The notes: generated by a model from the sequence alone, not told the origin. A stretch of 47,021 nucleotides of DNA from JBHOQX01 sp042408595 (GCA_042408595.1 JBHOQX010000091.1:1-47021), one strand, 5' to 3'. Shown: positions 15,997-28,216, counted from the first letter of the stretch. Translations and numbers: made by a program.

Positions 15997-17412
15997 CTAC
16001 CGGGACGGGAAGGCGGCGACCCATCCGTCCGTGCCGCCCCCAGGCGCGGGCTGGAGCGCCTGGGCGGTCACCAGCGCCCGGTTCACGCCGCGCTTCGGGT
16101 TCAGCGTGATCACCACCGCCGCGCTCCCGCCACGCACCGCCACCCCGGATGCCGGCGAGCCGCCGGCGCTCGCCCCGGGGGCCGCGAACGGCGTCCAGAT
16201 CAGCCGCTGCGACCAGTCGGGCGCGAGGATGAGCAGGAACCCCTCGCCGCCCTCGTAGCTGCCGACCGGCTGCCCGCCGACCCGACGCGCCGCGCGCTGC
16301 TCCTGCTGGTAGTACTGCTCGCCAGCAAGGTACACCTGTCCGCCGCCGTCCGCGGTGATCGCCTTGGGCGCGATCGAGTTGCCGGAGCCATCGTCCAGCC
16401 GCGTCAGCAGGAACTGCCCGCGCTCCAGCGCGCCGTCCGCCGGGTTGAAGCGGCCATACCAGGTGAGCGCCTTCGCGCCGCGTAGCCCATAGGGGTCGTT
16501 GTAGCGATCGGTCTTGATCTGCCGCGGGCCGAGCGGCTGGGTGATGTCGCGTGGGTCGCGGGTGAACACGCTGTTGCCGCCATCGGTATAGCCGGCCAGG
16601 TACAGCCGGCCGTCGCGCCCGATCGCCGCCAGCAGCCCGCGCGAGTCGGCGCACAGCCCAACCGCCGCGGCCTGCTGCGCGCTCCAGTCGTAGTTCGTCC
16701 AGCGGGGTGCGCCGCTGTAGCTCCAGCTCCGCAGGAAGGGGGCTTGCAGCGTGCCGCCGCACGCGTCGGCCAGATTCTTCTGGGTGTAGCCCGCGACGAT
16801 CACGCTCCGGCTCGCGCCGTCCACCGCGATGTCGCTCTGGGCGCTGCCGCCGGGCTGCCACGCCCCAAGCGGCGCGCCCGCCGCATCGAAGACGTACGCC
16901 GTATCGCCGGCCAGCGCCGCGACCGTGCCGTCGCTGCCGGCGGCGCAGCGGCGCGTATCGCCGAGCGGCGCATGCCAGCGCAGCGCCCCGGCGTCGGCGG
17001 CGAGCGCGGCCACGCCGAAATCGCCGCACACAACGATCATGCCGTCCGGCGCGATCTCCAGATCGCTCACCCACCCGCCGATCCGCGTCAGCGAGCGCGC
17101 CGCCCGCCCGGACGGATCGAGCCGGATGACCGCGCCCGCACCGCCGCCGAGGAGCTCGACCGGCGTGATCCCCGGCGGCGTGTAGCCATTGGCCAGCGCG
17201 CCGGCCACCACCAGCGCGCCGTCGGGTGCGATATCCACCGCCGCTGCCTGATCCGCGCCGGCGCCGCCGAGGTAGGTCGCCGCCGTGATGTCGAGATCGA
17301 GGGACAGCTCGAATGGGCGCACGATGCGCGGAAGGAAGGTGATTCGCGGCGTGTCCGCCGTGGGGGTCAGGGCGATCAGGAGCATCACGGTGAGGGCGAG
17401 CCAGCGTGCCAT
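15997..17412 (-). CDS. Secreted SBBP-type beta-propeller protein
   Basis: From the ATG at 17412 (AAAGGAGG upstream) the 471-aa product begins with a signal peptide (MARWLALTVMLLIALTPTADTP). The rest consists of repeated beta-propeller blades of SBBP type, such as TYLGGAGADQAAAVDIAPDGALVVAG, then LEIAPDGMIVVCGDF, AITADGGGQVYLAGE and similar. No catalytic residues are recognisable. It is probably exported and binds protein or polysaccharide. It lies alone on the minus strand between the bch promoter region and the divergent cyclase gene, and is not obviously linked to photosynthesis. The longer frame to 17502 is not supported by a ribosome site. Confidence 0.8.
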   Translation of the reverse strand: MARWLALTVMLLIALTPTADTPRITFLPRIVRPFELSLDLDITAATYLGGAGADQAAAVDIAPDGALVVAGALANGYTPPGITPVELLGGGAGAVIRLDPSGRAARSLTRIGGWVSDLEIAPDGMIVVCGDFGVAALAADAGALRWHAPLGDTRRCAAGSDGTVAALAGDTAYVFDAAGAPLGAWQPGGSAQSDIAVDGASRSVIVAGYTQKNLADACGGTLQAPFLRSWSYSGAPRWTNYDWSAQQAAAVGLCADSRGLLAAIGRDGRLYLAGYTDGGNSVFTRDPRDITQPLGPRQIKTDRYNDPYGLRGAKALTWYGRFNPADGALERGQFLLTRLDDGSGNSIAPKAITADGGGQVYLAGEQYYQQEQRAARRVGGQPVGSYEGGEGFLLILAPDWSQRLIWTPFAAPGASAGGSPASGVAVRGGSAAVVITLNPKRGVNRALVTAQALQPAPGGGTDGWVAAFPSR

Positions 17413-17620
17413 GCGATCCTCCTTTCGTCGATACCGGCTCCGATCTCCGGTGTGGAGTATAGCATCGCGCCGTACCGCCGGGCGCGTTGCCTGCGCACCC
17501 ATGCAGCTATCCGGTGTCCGGAGCGGACGGGTGAACTAGGCCCGTGATGCGCACTTGCGGGCCGCGCCCCCACGCGGTACACTTACCCACGATCCTCATG
17601 CAGCGCACGGGCACGCGCCG

Positions 17621-20530
17621 ATGACCGAGCCAGCCCACATCCTGATCGTCGATGACGATCCGAACAGCCGGCGGATGCTGCAACTGCTGTTCAGCGGCGC
17701 CGGGTACCGCGTCTCCACCGCCGGCAGCGGCGAAGAGGCGCTGGCGTACCTGGACCTGGTGAACCCCGACCTGATCCTGATGGACCTGGTGCTGCCCGGG
17801 ATGAGCGGCCAGGAAGTCACCGCGCGGCTCAAGGCCGATCCACAGCGCCCGTTCATCCCGATCATCCTGATCACCGGGCAGGCCGGCCCAGAGCACAAGA
17901 TCACCGGCCTGGACGCCGGCGCGGACGATTTCGTCGTCAAGCCGGTGGAGGTCGGCGAGCTGCTGGCGCGCGCGCGGGTGATGCTGCGCCTGCAGCGCAG
18001 CCAGCGCTCGCTGCGCGCCGAGCAGCGCAAGACCGAGCTGCTGCTGCATCTCTCGCGCCACCTGAATGCTTCGCTCGATCTGGATGAGCTGCTGACGGAG
18101 TTCCTGGACGAACTGACCGACGCGGTCGGTGCAGTACGGGCGAGCATCGTGCTGACGATCGAGGAGCCGCCGCGCTTCTACTCGAGCACGCGCGCTGTCC
18201 CAACCATCCCGCTTGACGACCTGCTGCGCGGCGGGATCGTCGGGTGGGCGCTGCGCGAGCGCCAGCCGGCGCTGGTGCGCGATACTCGCGAGGATCCGCG
18301 CTGGATCGCCGGCGGCGCGCAGCACCTGGTGCGCAGCGCCGCCGCGGTGCCGATCATCCGCGAGGAGCGCGTGCTCGGCGCGATCACATTGGTGCACCAC
18401 ACGCCGGGCTACTTCACCGACGAGCATCTCGATCTGCTCGGCTCGATCGCTGCGCAGAGCGCCATCGCCCTGGAGAACGCCGCCCTCTTCCGGCTGACCC
18501 GCACGCAGAAGGAGCTGCTCGAGCGGCGCAACCGCGAGCTGGAACGCATCAACCAGGTGAGCCAGCACCTCACCGAGCTGATGCGCCCGGATCAACTGTT
18601 GCGCCTGGTGACGCATCTGGTGCAGCACACTTTCGGCTACCCGCTCGTCACGGCGCTGCTGCACGAAGGCGAGGACCTGGTCGTGCGGGCCGTGGCCGGG
18701 AGCATCGACCTGGCAAGCGGCATCGGCGTGCGGGTGCCCGCCGGGCGCGGGATCGTCGGCTGGGCGGCAGCCCGCCGCGAGCCGGTGAATGTGCCGGACG
18801 TGCGGCGCGACGAGCGTTTCTTTCCGACGATCTCACCGAGCCGCACCCGCTCCGAGCTGGCCGTCCCGATCATGACGGCGCGCGAGGTGTTCGGTGTGCT
18901 GGCCGTGATGAGTCCGACCGAGGCGGCCTTCGACGCCAACGACATCCGCCTGCTCGGCACCCTGGCCGGCCAGCTCGGGATCGCGCTCGACAACGCGCGC
19001 CTGTTCGAGGCGGAAAAGCGCCGCGTGCGCCAGCTCGACCAGGTGAACAATCTGTCCGTCGCCCTGACCGCCCAACTCGACGTGGCCGACACCATGCGGA
19101 TCGCGGCGGAGGCGATCGCCGCGATCTTCGGGATCGAGCGCTGCGCCGTGGTGCTGGCCGGCGAGGCGCGCCTGCCGGAGGAGGCCGATACGCGCCCGTC
19201 GTTCGCTGTGGCGGCCCGGGCGGTGGCCGGCGCGGTGCGGCTGCGCGAGCCGGCCCTTATCCCGGCGGTCACGGCGGAGGAACGGTTGGCGGCGCTGCGC
19301 CCCATGCTGGACGCGGCAGGGATCGACGCGCTGGCGCTCGCGCCGCTGCTGGCCGGCAACCGCAACGCCGGGATGATCGTGATCGACGCCTCTGGCCGGC
19401 ACGATGCCTTCGGCTATGGCGAGCGGGCGCTGCTCGAGACGATCGCCAGCTTGATCGGCCAGATCGTCGAGAACACCCGGCTGTATCAGCAGGTGGAGGA
19501 CGAACGGCGCACGTTGAACGCCGTGCTCGACGGCGCGGCCGACCCGATCCTGCTGGTCGGCCCGGATGACCGGCTGCTGCTGGCGAACCGGGCGGCCGGT
19601 GAGCGCCTGGCGCTGGATGCGGCTGCCGGGCAGCCGCTCAGCGCGCTCGCGCAGCACGGCGCGCTGGCGGCGGCGCTCCACCGCTCGAACGGCGCCGACC
19701 GGCACACGGCCCCGCCGGAGATCACGCTGCCGGCGGGCGAGACCTTCAGCGTGAGCGTCGCCCCGGTGCGCGGCGCCGATGGAAAATTGCTCGGGCGGGT
19801 GGCGGTGCTGCAGAACATCACCGCGATCAAGGAGCTGGAGCGGCGCGAGCAGGAGCGCATCCGCAGCATCTTCCAGCGCTACGTCTCGCCGGAGGTCGTC
19901 GAGCAGGTGCTGGCCGGGGGCTTCGCCTTCGGCGAGCCGGTGGAGCGCGATGTCGTGGTCGTCTTCACCGATCTGCGCGACTACACCGCGCTGACCGAGG
20001 GGCTGGCGCCGCAAGTGTTGGTCGAGCGGGTGCTCAACCGCTACTTCACGGTGGTCACCGAGGTGCTGCACCGCTACGAGGGCACGGTCGACAAGTTCAT
20101 GGGCGACGGCATGCTCGGGGTCTTCGGCACGCCGATCGCGCACGCCGACGACCCGGCCCGCTCGCTGCTGGCCGCGGTGGACATCCAGCGGGCCTTCGCC
20201 GCGCTGCGCGCGCAGTGGCAGGCGGAGCTCGGCTTCTCGATCGGCATGGGAGTGGGCGTCGCCTGCGGCCGCGCGGTCGTCGGCAACATCGGCTCGGCGC
20301 GGCGGCTGGATTACACCGTGATCGGGGACGTGGTGAACACTGCGAACCGGCTGTGCGGCGTGGCGCGCGCCGGCCAGGTGATCGTCTCCTACCATGTTGT
20401 CGAGAGCCTCGACCCGCGCTGGACGCCGCCCTGGCCGCTGCGCCCGCTCGACCGGGTGCTGCTCAAGGGGAAGACCGAGCCGCACCAGATTTATGAGGTG
20501 GCGTACGCGAGCGCGAGCGGTTCTGGCTGA
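17621..20530 (+). CDS. REC-GAF-GAF-GAF-PAS-class III adenylate cyclase
   Basis: This 969-aa signalling protein starts at MTEPAHILIVDDDP. The upstream ribosome site is weak; a longer frame from 17555 exists. Residues 1-120 are a receiver domain with D11/D12, phospho-acceptor D55 and K107. Three GAF-like domains follow (about 150-310, 335-470 and 480-620), then a PAS-like segment (about 630-740), a coiled linker (KELERREQERIRSIFQRYVSPE) and a class III cyclase domain. Metal-binding D784 and D829, adenine-specifying K825 and D897, and transition-state N906/R910 (VNTANR) are present. It should therefore make cAMP. Phosphorylation by an unknown kinase and ligand binding to the GAF domains likely control it. 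No kinase gene is adjacent. Confidence 0.9.
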   Translation: MTEPAHILIVDDDPNSRRMLQLLFSGAGYRVSTAGSGEEALAYLDLVNPDLILMDLVLPGMSGQEVTARLKADPQRPFIPIILITGQAGPEHKITGLDAGADDFVVKPVEVGELLARARVMLRLQRSQRSLRAEQRKTELLLHLSRHLNASLDLDELLTEFLDELTDAVGAVRASIVLTIEEPPRFYSSTRAVPTIPLDDLLRGGIVGWALRERQPALVRDTREDPRWIAGGAQHLVRSAAAVPIIREERVLGAITLVHHTPGYFTDEHLDLLGSIAAQSAIALENAALFRLTRTQKELLERRNRELERINQVSQHLTELMRPDQLLRLVTHLVQHTFGYPLVTALLHEGEDLVVRAVAGSIDLASGIGVRVPAGRGIVGWAAARREPVNVPDVRRDERFFPTISPSRTRSELAVPIMTAREVFGVLAVMSPTEAAFDANDIRLLGTLAGQLGIALDNARLFEAEKRRVRQLDQVNNLSVALTAQLDVADTMRIAAEAIAAIFGIERCAVVLAGEARLPEEADTRPSFAVAARAVAGAVRLREPALIPAVTAEERLAALRPMLDAAGIDALALAPLLAGNRNAGMIVIDASGRHDAFGYGERALLETIASLIGQIVENTRLYQQVEDERRTLNAVLDGAADPILLVGPDDRLLLANRAAGERLALDAAAGQPLSALAQHGALAAALHRSNGADRHTAPPEITLPAGETFSVSVAPVRGADGKLLGRVAVLQNITAIKELERREQERIRSIFQRYVSPEVVEQVLAGGFAFGEPVERDVVVVFTDLRDYTALTEGLAPQVLVERVLNRYFTVVTEVLHRYEGTVDKFMGDGMLGVFGTPIAHADDPARSLLAAVDIQRAFAALRAQWQAELGFSIGMGVGVACGRAVVGNIGSARRLDYTVIGDVVNTANRLCGVARAGQVIVSYHVVESLDPRWTPPWPLRPLDRVLLKGKTEPHQIYEVAYASASGSG

Positions 20531-20543
20531 TGGGTGCACACCC

Positions 20544-20577
20544 TGTCGTGCCGCCGTCAGGCGGCGTTCATGCGACA
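20544..20577 (+). terminator. Hairpin after the cyclase gene
   Basis: A stem of GCCGCC/GGCGGC with a 4-nt loop is enclosed by TGTCG/CGACA, 14 bp past the stop codon. It has no T-tract, which is common for hairpins in GC-rich genomes. Confidence 0.45.
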
Positions 20578-20846
20578 GCCTGAGGACGGCGCTACGCTTG
20601 ATGAGGCAGATAGGGGATCGCAAGCGGACTTCGCCCCCCGCGCAGCCGCTTCTTACCTCTTCATGTCTCTCAAACACGGCACGCCTGCAATTGCGGATCT
20701 GGTTGATCGCCGCCGCGGGGCGCATGTGACCGTACATGACACACGGCCGTGGTAGCATCGCCGGTTGGGAGCCGCCTCGCCCACACCGCCGCCCCGGCCC
20801 CCCGATTCATCCAGATTCGCACGGCACGCGTAGGAGCGGATAGCCT

Positions 20847-20875
20847 TTGACGCACCCGGCCGCCGGTGGTATACT
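20847..20875 (+). promoter_or_regulatory. uvrA promoter
   Basis: TTGACG and TATACT are separated by 17 bp, about 100 bp upstream of the uvrA start. The spacer and flanks are almost the same as in the promoter at 26336-26364. No SOS-type operator is evident. Confidence 0.75.
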
Positions 20876-20976
20876 GGCGCACGCCTGTTCGAATCCATGC
20901 GACGCTGCCCGCACACTCCGGCCCGCGTGCGGCGGCGTTTTTGTCTGTGTTCGGCTCTCCAGACGAGGAAGGGGCG

Positions 20977-24228
<3,252 letters not shown>

Positions 24229-24231
24229 TGG

Positions 24232-24318
24232 TACAAGAGCTCCCTGGAGTCGGCCCGTTCGTCCGTGAAGAAAGCCGTCTATTAGCGCAACGGCGTGCGC
24301 GAATATCGCGTCTGGTAG
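24232..24318 (+). pseudogene. Possible relic of a Uma2-type nuclease gene
   Basis: Read from 24232, the DNA gives YKSSLESARSSVKKAVY, a stop, then RNGVREYRVW and a stop. The last part resembles the GVREYW(I/L)VD core of the Uma2 family, in which it follows a basic helix ending in LYA or LYR. The fragment is about 28 codons, interrupted, and follows uvrA directly. A chance match is possible. Confidence 0.3.
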
Positions 24319-24357
24319 GCCGAAGCAGCCTGAGCGGCGCCTGGCGCGGCGGGCGTG

Positions 24358-25113
24358 TCAGGCGGCGGGCGTGCCCCGGCCCCCGATCCGCTCGCAGAAG
24401 AAGAGCGTCCCTGCCGTGATCAGCAGCGGGATGGAGAGCAAATTCAGGAACGGGATGCTCACCAGCCCGACGGCTACCAGTCCGAAGCCGGCGCTCGCCG
24501 GCAGAGCCCGCCGGATCACCCCCAGCTTCTCGCGGAAGCGCAGCCGCCGCCGCTCCAGCGGCGGATCCAAGAAATCCAGGCAGGCCAGCAGCGCCCCCAG
24601 CGCCACCCAGCCGGCCACGCCGACCACCTGCCCCACGACCGGCAGCAGGTTGCCGAGCAGAATGATGCCGGCCCCCAGCCCGACGAGCAGCAGCTTCTGC
24701 AGTTCGAACGCCAGAGCGCGCCCGATGTCGCGCAGCACCGCTCCGAGCGAGAACGGGTCCGCCGGCGGCGCCAGCCCGGTCACGATCTGCTCCAGGCGCT
24801 GGGAAAGGGCCGTGTAGAACGGCGCGCCAAGCACCACGCCGAAGCGCACCAGCACCCATCCGGTCAGCAGCAGCAGCCCGATCAGCAGCACAACGCGGAG
24901 CAGGCTGCCGAGGAAGCGCAGGCTTTCGGGAACCGCCGCCATCCAGCCGTCGATCAGGCGGAAGCCGCCGAACAGCAGCGCGGCGTAGATCGTCGCGCCG
25001 ACCGCCAGGTTGAGCAGGATCGGCACGATCACGTAGCGCCGGAGCGGCGGGTTCCGCCGCAGCACCCCCAGTGCGCGGAACGGATAGACCGCCCCCGCCA
25101 GAAAACCGCCCAT
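24358..25113 (-). CDS. EI24 (CysZ-like) family membrane protein
   Basis: This 251-aa integral membrane protein has about six hydrophobic segments. The N terminus MGGFLAGAVYPFRALGVLRRNPPLRRYVIVPILLN and the later LDPPLERRRLRFREKL are typical of the EI24/CysZ fold. Some members transport sulfate, but the substrate cannot be assigned here. GAGGGGGA precedes the ATG. It is convergent with uvrA and divergent from the TerB-like gene; a space of 123 bp holds both promoters. Confidence 0.75.
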   Translation of the reverse strand: MGGFLAGAVYPFRALGVLRRNPPLRRYVIVPILLNLAVGATIYAALLFGGFRLIDGWMAAVPESLRFLGSLLRVVLLIGLLLLTGWVLVRFGVVLGAPFYTALSQRLEQIVTGLAPPADPFSLGAVLRDIGRALAFELQKLLLVGLGAGIILLGNLLPVVGQVVGVAGWVALGALLACLDFLDPPLERRRLRFREKLGVIRRALPASAGFGLVAVGLVSIPFLNLLSIPLLITAGTLFFCERIGGRGTPAA

Positions 25114-25236
25114 GTTCCCCCTCGTCTCACCGCTATGCTATGATTGGCCCAGCGATTGTACTCCCATTTCCGCGCGACCGCCCGAGGCGCTCCCTGGCGG
25201 AGCAACAAGCAGATTGCAGACGAAGGAGCCGCACCG

Positions 25237-26139
25237 ATGCCCGATCGCGCCCTGATTCTCACGCTGGCGCAGGTGATCGCCGCCGCCGCCTGGGCCGACG
25301 GCGAACTGAGCCCGGACGAGATCGCCAGCCTCAAGGGCTTCCTGCTGCGGATGCCGCGCAGCGATCGCGCCCGGGAGGTGGAGATCAACGACACGGAATG
25401 GGCGCAGATCGACATCTACCTGCGCACCCCGGTGAGCCCCGCCGAGCGCGCCGAGCTGGTACGCCGCCTGCAAGCGCAGATCCGATCGCCAGCGGACGCC
25501 GACGCCGCGCTGGCGGCGCTGGAGGAACTGGTGAGCGCCGACGGGCGCGTCACCGCGGAGGAGCGTGCCGTGCTGGACGAGATCCGCGCGGCGCTGGACG
25601 GAGCCGGGGCGGGGCTGCTGCCATGGCTCGTGCGGCTGCTGGACGGCCCGCTGCAGCGCGCCACACCGCCAAGCCGCATGGCGGAGCTGGACGACTTCCT
25701 GCGCAACCGCGCCTACTATCTGCTGAGGCATGCGCCGGACCTCCCCCCGACGCTGCGCGCGCTCCCCGACGCCGAGCTGCGGACGCTGGCGCTGGCCGGC
25801 GCGCTGCTGGCGCGGCTGGCCGCCGGGGAGGCGGCGCAGGCGGCGATCGGCGCGGCGTTGGCGCGCTACGCCGGGATCGACGATACGGCGGCGCTGGCCG
25901 TCGCCCGGGCCGCGACCGCGCCGGACGTCGCCGACACCGACTATGTGCGTATGGCGACCGAGTACCTGAACCGCACGACGGAGGCGGAGCGCATCCGCCT
26001 GCTGGATGCGCTGTTCGCCGTCGCGCTCGCCGACGGCGCGCTGACATACGAGAAGACCCAGGAGATCCGGCGGATCGCGCAGGGGCTGGCCCTGCCAGCA
26101 CACCAGGTCAACGCCGCGCGCGACCGGGCGGTCGGGTGA
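25237..26139 (+). CDS. TerB-like helical protein
   Basis: The start at 25237 (MPDRALILTLAQVIAAAAWAD) has GAAGGAG eight nt upstream; the longer frame to 25144 is not supported. The 300-aa product is all-helical. It contains three TerB-like repeats with the WADGELSPDE, SADGRVTAEER and LADGALTYEK acidic loops, which in TerB/DjlA-type domains can bind metal. The N-terminal and central repeats are separated by a linker, and a long helical region precedes the third. The function is unknown; TerB domains occur in stress and membrane-associated complexes. No other ter genes are near. Confidence 0.7.
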   Translation: MPDRALILTLAQVIAAAAWADGELSPDEIASLKGFLLRMPRSDRAREVEINDTEWAQIDIYLRTPVSPAERAELVRRLQAQIRSPADADAALAALEELVSADGRVTAEERAVLDEIRAALDGAGAGLLPWLVRLLDGPLQRATPPSRMAELDDFLRNRAYYLLRHAPDLPPTLRALPDAELRTLALAGALLARLAAGEAAQAAIGAALARYAGIDDTAALAVARAATAPDVADTDYVRMATEYLNRTTEAERIRLLDALFAVALADGALTYEKTQEIRRIAQGLALPAHQVNAARDRAVG

Positions 26140-26335
26140 AGGCGACTGATGTGCAAGCAGCCAAACTCCCCATGGAGCATAGGTGTCTCTCTGTCCCTGT
26201 CGCCGCAGCACGTCTGATAAGAAGGATTTAATAGGTGTGTGACGGAGTCAACGCGCAAGAGCCGAATCGGAGCTAAGCCTTTTGGCATACCCTATGATTG
26301 ATCGGATAGATCCTCTCAGATAGCGCATAGTGACG

Positions 26336-26364
26336 ATGACGCACCCGGCCTCCGCTGGTATCCT
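26336..26364 (+). promoter_or_regulatory. Promoter of the small membrane protein gene
   Basis: ATGACG and TATCCT are spaced by 17 bp. The 29-bp core is 26/29 identical to the uvrA promoter core (20848-20876), including TGACGCACCCGGCC. It lies about 45 bp upstream of the start at 26408 and argues against starting translation at 26330. Confidence 0.6.
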
Positions 26365-26407
26365 GTCGGCAATAGTTCGCGCGATGGGTCTAGAAAGGCG
26401 GCATTGG

Positions 26408-26797
26408 ATGCGTGTACTGCTCATTCTCACATGGATCGCCCTCCCGACAGTCATGTATGGCGGCTACTCTCTGCTCGCCCTGCTCAACCGCGGCAACGTG
26501 CTGACGCCGTTTCAGGTCTCACAGTTTCGCGCCGGACACGCTCACGCAGGTGTTCTTTTGTTGCTCGCCCTACTCTACCAGCAGTTCCTGTTGCAGACCC
26601 CATTTTCAGCAGGTACGCGCCTGGTGCTGGCAGCCGCGCTCCTCGTTGCTATTATGGCGCAATCTGGTGGCTTCTTCTTGCACATGCTGGTCGGCAAGCC
26701 ACAGCAGGCCTCGCTCGGCACGCGCCTTACGATGACCGGCGCGGTGGTTCTTGCGCTCGCGGTGCTTGTGCTTGTGTATGGTTTGATAATGAGCTGA
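26408..26797 (+). CDS. Small four-helix membrane protein of unknown function
   Basis: The 129-aa product starts at MRVLLILTWIALPTVMYGG, chosen because the longer frame overlaps the promoter; AAAGG is upstream. It has four hydrophobic segments (about 2-22, 45-63, 72-92 and 106-127). A conserved-looking FRAGHAHAGVLLLL lies at the start of segment two, and HMLVG follows segment three. The membrane-edge histidines could bind a metal or haem. I do not recognise the family. Its base composition is clearly lower in GC than that of its neighbours, which may reflect transfer or strong membrane bias. A GGGGCGGG hairpin follows. Confidence 0.7.
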   Translation: MRVLLILTWIALPTVMYGGYSLLALLNRGNVLTPFQVSQFRAGHAHAGVLLLLALLYQQFLLQTPFSAGTRLVLAAALLVAIMAQSGGFFLHMLVGKPQQASLGTRLTMTGAVVLALAVLVLVYGLIMS

Positions 26798-26826
26798 CCG
26801 ACAGGCAGACGACTTCCGACTACCAC

Positions 26827-26849
26827 GGGGCGGGGCGCCATCCCGCCCC
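26827..26849 (+). terminator. Hairpin after the small membrane protein gene
   Basis: GGGGCGGG and CCCGCCCC are separated by 7 nt, 29 bp past the stop codon. There is no T-tract. Confidence 0.5.
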
Positions 26850-26945
26850 TCCAGATGCCATCACGCCGGGTATGCGATCAGCCTGCTCGAATAGCTGCCA
26901 TCGGAAAGCATGCACCTCGACGACCCGCCCGCCAAGCGGGCGCTT

Positions 26946-27029
26946 CTAGATGATACGCTTGATCGCCTTCGGCATGCAGCAGTGATACCTGGCGTTGGGC
27001 GGCTTAACCATCGACAGATACTTCGTCAT
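26946..27029 (-). CDS. Possible 27-aa basic peptide
   Basis: A minus-strand frame reads MTKYLSMVKPPNARYHCCMP then KAIKRII and stops. It is basic with a Cys-Cys pair and has AT-richer codons than its surroundings. No ribosome site is clear. An inner ATG (21 aa) is possible. It may be a real small protein, a relic of a longer gene, or chance. Confidence 0.25.
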   Translation of the reverse strand: MTKYLSMVKPPNARYHCCMPKAIKRII

Positions 27030-27155
27030 ATCATGAGCAGCACCACACGCACTCGCGCGGCGTTATGTTTCGCCAACCTTCACCTCTAACGCAGGGAACA
27101 GAACGAGCAACACGATTGCCTCCGATCGTCGATCTCCATTCGCCATGACACGCCG

Positions 27156-28127
27156 ATGAACGACGCACCCACCCGAGCCGACGGCGGGCCGATCCTCGGC
27201 CTGGATGTCGGCGGCACCAAGACAGCGATCATCCTCGGCGATGCGGCAGGGCGCGTGCTGGCGCGGCACGCCATGCTGTCGCCGCTGCACCTCGGCCCGG
27301 CAGGGATGGTCGCGCAGATCGTCGCGGAGGCGCGGCGGCTGCTCGCGGCGCATAGCGGCCCGGACCCACGCGCGGTCGGCGTCGCGATCGGCGGCCCGCT
27401 CGATAGCGACGCCGGCGTGATCCTCGGGCCGCCGCATCTTCCTGGCTGGGACCAGGTGCCGTTGCGGGCGCTGCTGGAGGCCGAGTTCGCCGCGCCGGTC
27501 TATGTCGAGCACGACGCGCGGGCCGGCGCGATCGCCGAATGGCGCTTCGGCGCGGGCCGGCGCGGGCCAGGCGTCTTCATCAACGACCTGGTCTTCCTGA
27601 CGATGGGCACCGGCATCGGCGCCGGGATCATCACCGGCGGCCACATCCTGCACCACCGCAGCGCCCGTACGGCGGAGACCGGCCACTGGCGGCTGGCCCC
27701 CGACGGTCCGCTGATGTTCGGCAAACGCGGGGCGTGGGAGAGCTTCTGCAGCGGCGCGGGGATCGCTGCTCTGGCCGCGCTGCGCGCTCCGGGCCGTTTC
27801 CATGGCATCACCGTCGCGGAGCTGGCGCAGCTCGCCCGCCGGGGCGACGCCGACGCTCAGGCCGTCTTCGCGGAGAGCGCCGAGCGGCTTGGGCAGGGGA
27901 TCGCGCTGCTCTGCGATCTGTTCGCGCCGGACCTGGTGGTGCTCGGCGCGCTCGGGGTGCGCCTGGGCGACCTGCTGATCCCCGGGGCGCGGCGCGTGCT
28001 GGACACCGAGGCGCTGCCGGCGGTCGCGGCGCGGGTGCGGATCGTGCCGGCGGCCCTGGGCGAGCAGATCGGCGATGTCGCGGCGCTCTGCGCGGCACTG
28101 GCGCGGCTCGAAGGCTGGGGGCGCTGA
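27156..28127 (+). CDS. ROK-family sugar kinase lacking the zinc cysteines
   Basis: The 323-aa ROK (repressor/ORF/kinase) protein has ATP-site LDVGGTKTA (15-23) and the catalytic Asp in VYVEHDARAGAIAEW. It also has FLTMGTGIGAGII and TAETGHWRL. The usual zinc site after this His (CxCGxxGCxE) is replaced by DGPLMFGKRGAWESFC, so the three cysteines of the motif are missing. There is no N-terminal HTH, so it acts as a kinase (glucokinase- or N-acetyl-sugar-kinase-like), not a repressor. The true substrate is open. It stands alone on the plus strand. The ATG lacks a clear Shine-Dalgarno, and a four-codon frame overlaps it. Confidence 0.85.
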   Translation: MNDAPTRADGGPILGLDVGGTKTAIILGDAAGRVLARHAMLSPLHLGPAGMVAQIVAEARRLLAAHSGPDPRAVGVAIGGPLDSDAGVILGPPHLPGWDQVPLRALLEAEFAAPVYVEHDARAGAIAEWRFGAGRRGPGVFINDLVFLTMGTGIGAGIITGGHILHHRSARTAETGHWRLAPDGPLMFGKRGAWESFCSGAGIAALAALRAPGRFHGITVAELAQLARRGDADAQAVFAESAERLGQGIALLCDLFAPDLVVLGALGVRLGDLLIPGARRVLDTEALPAVAARVRIVPAALGEQIGDVAALCAALARLEGWGR

Positions 28128-28216
28128 GTCGAAGGCGCCGCCCGGCCGGCGGGAGGGAACCGGCGCGAGCGACGCCTCGCATGGAACTGCCGGGGCTGGC
28201 GCGCCCGGCCGGGATG

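Larger units (their letters stand above)
20531..20976. other. 446-bp intergenic region between the cyclase and uvrA
   Basis: It holds a GCCGCC-gtca-GGCGGC stem (20550-20565) extended by TGTCG/CGACA (20544-20548 and 20573-20577), a plausible terminator for the cyclase gene. Near its right end is the uvrA promoter (20847-20875). Small open frames in between show no recognisable protein. Confidence 0.6.
26798..27155. other. 358-bp intergenic region before the ROK gene
   Basis: It contains a hairpin (26827-26849) after the small membrane protein gene, a possible 27-codon frame on the minus strand (26946-27029), and a GCCCGCC/GGCGGGC-type dyad near 26928-26941. There is no clear promoter for the ROK gene. 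Confidence 0.5.

Noticed and set aside
18833..20758. Minus-strand 641-codon frame opposite the cyclase gene
   Set aside because: It has no motifs. The plus-strand REC-GAF-PAS-cyclase protein has complete domains and catalytic residues.
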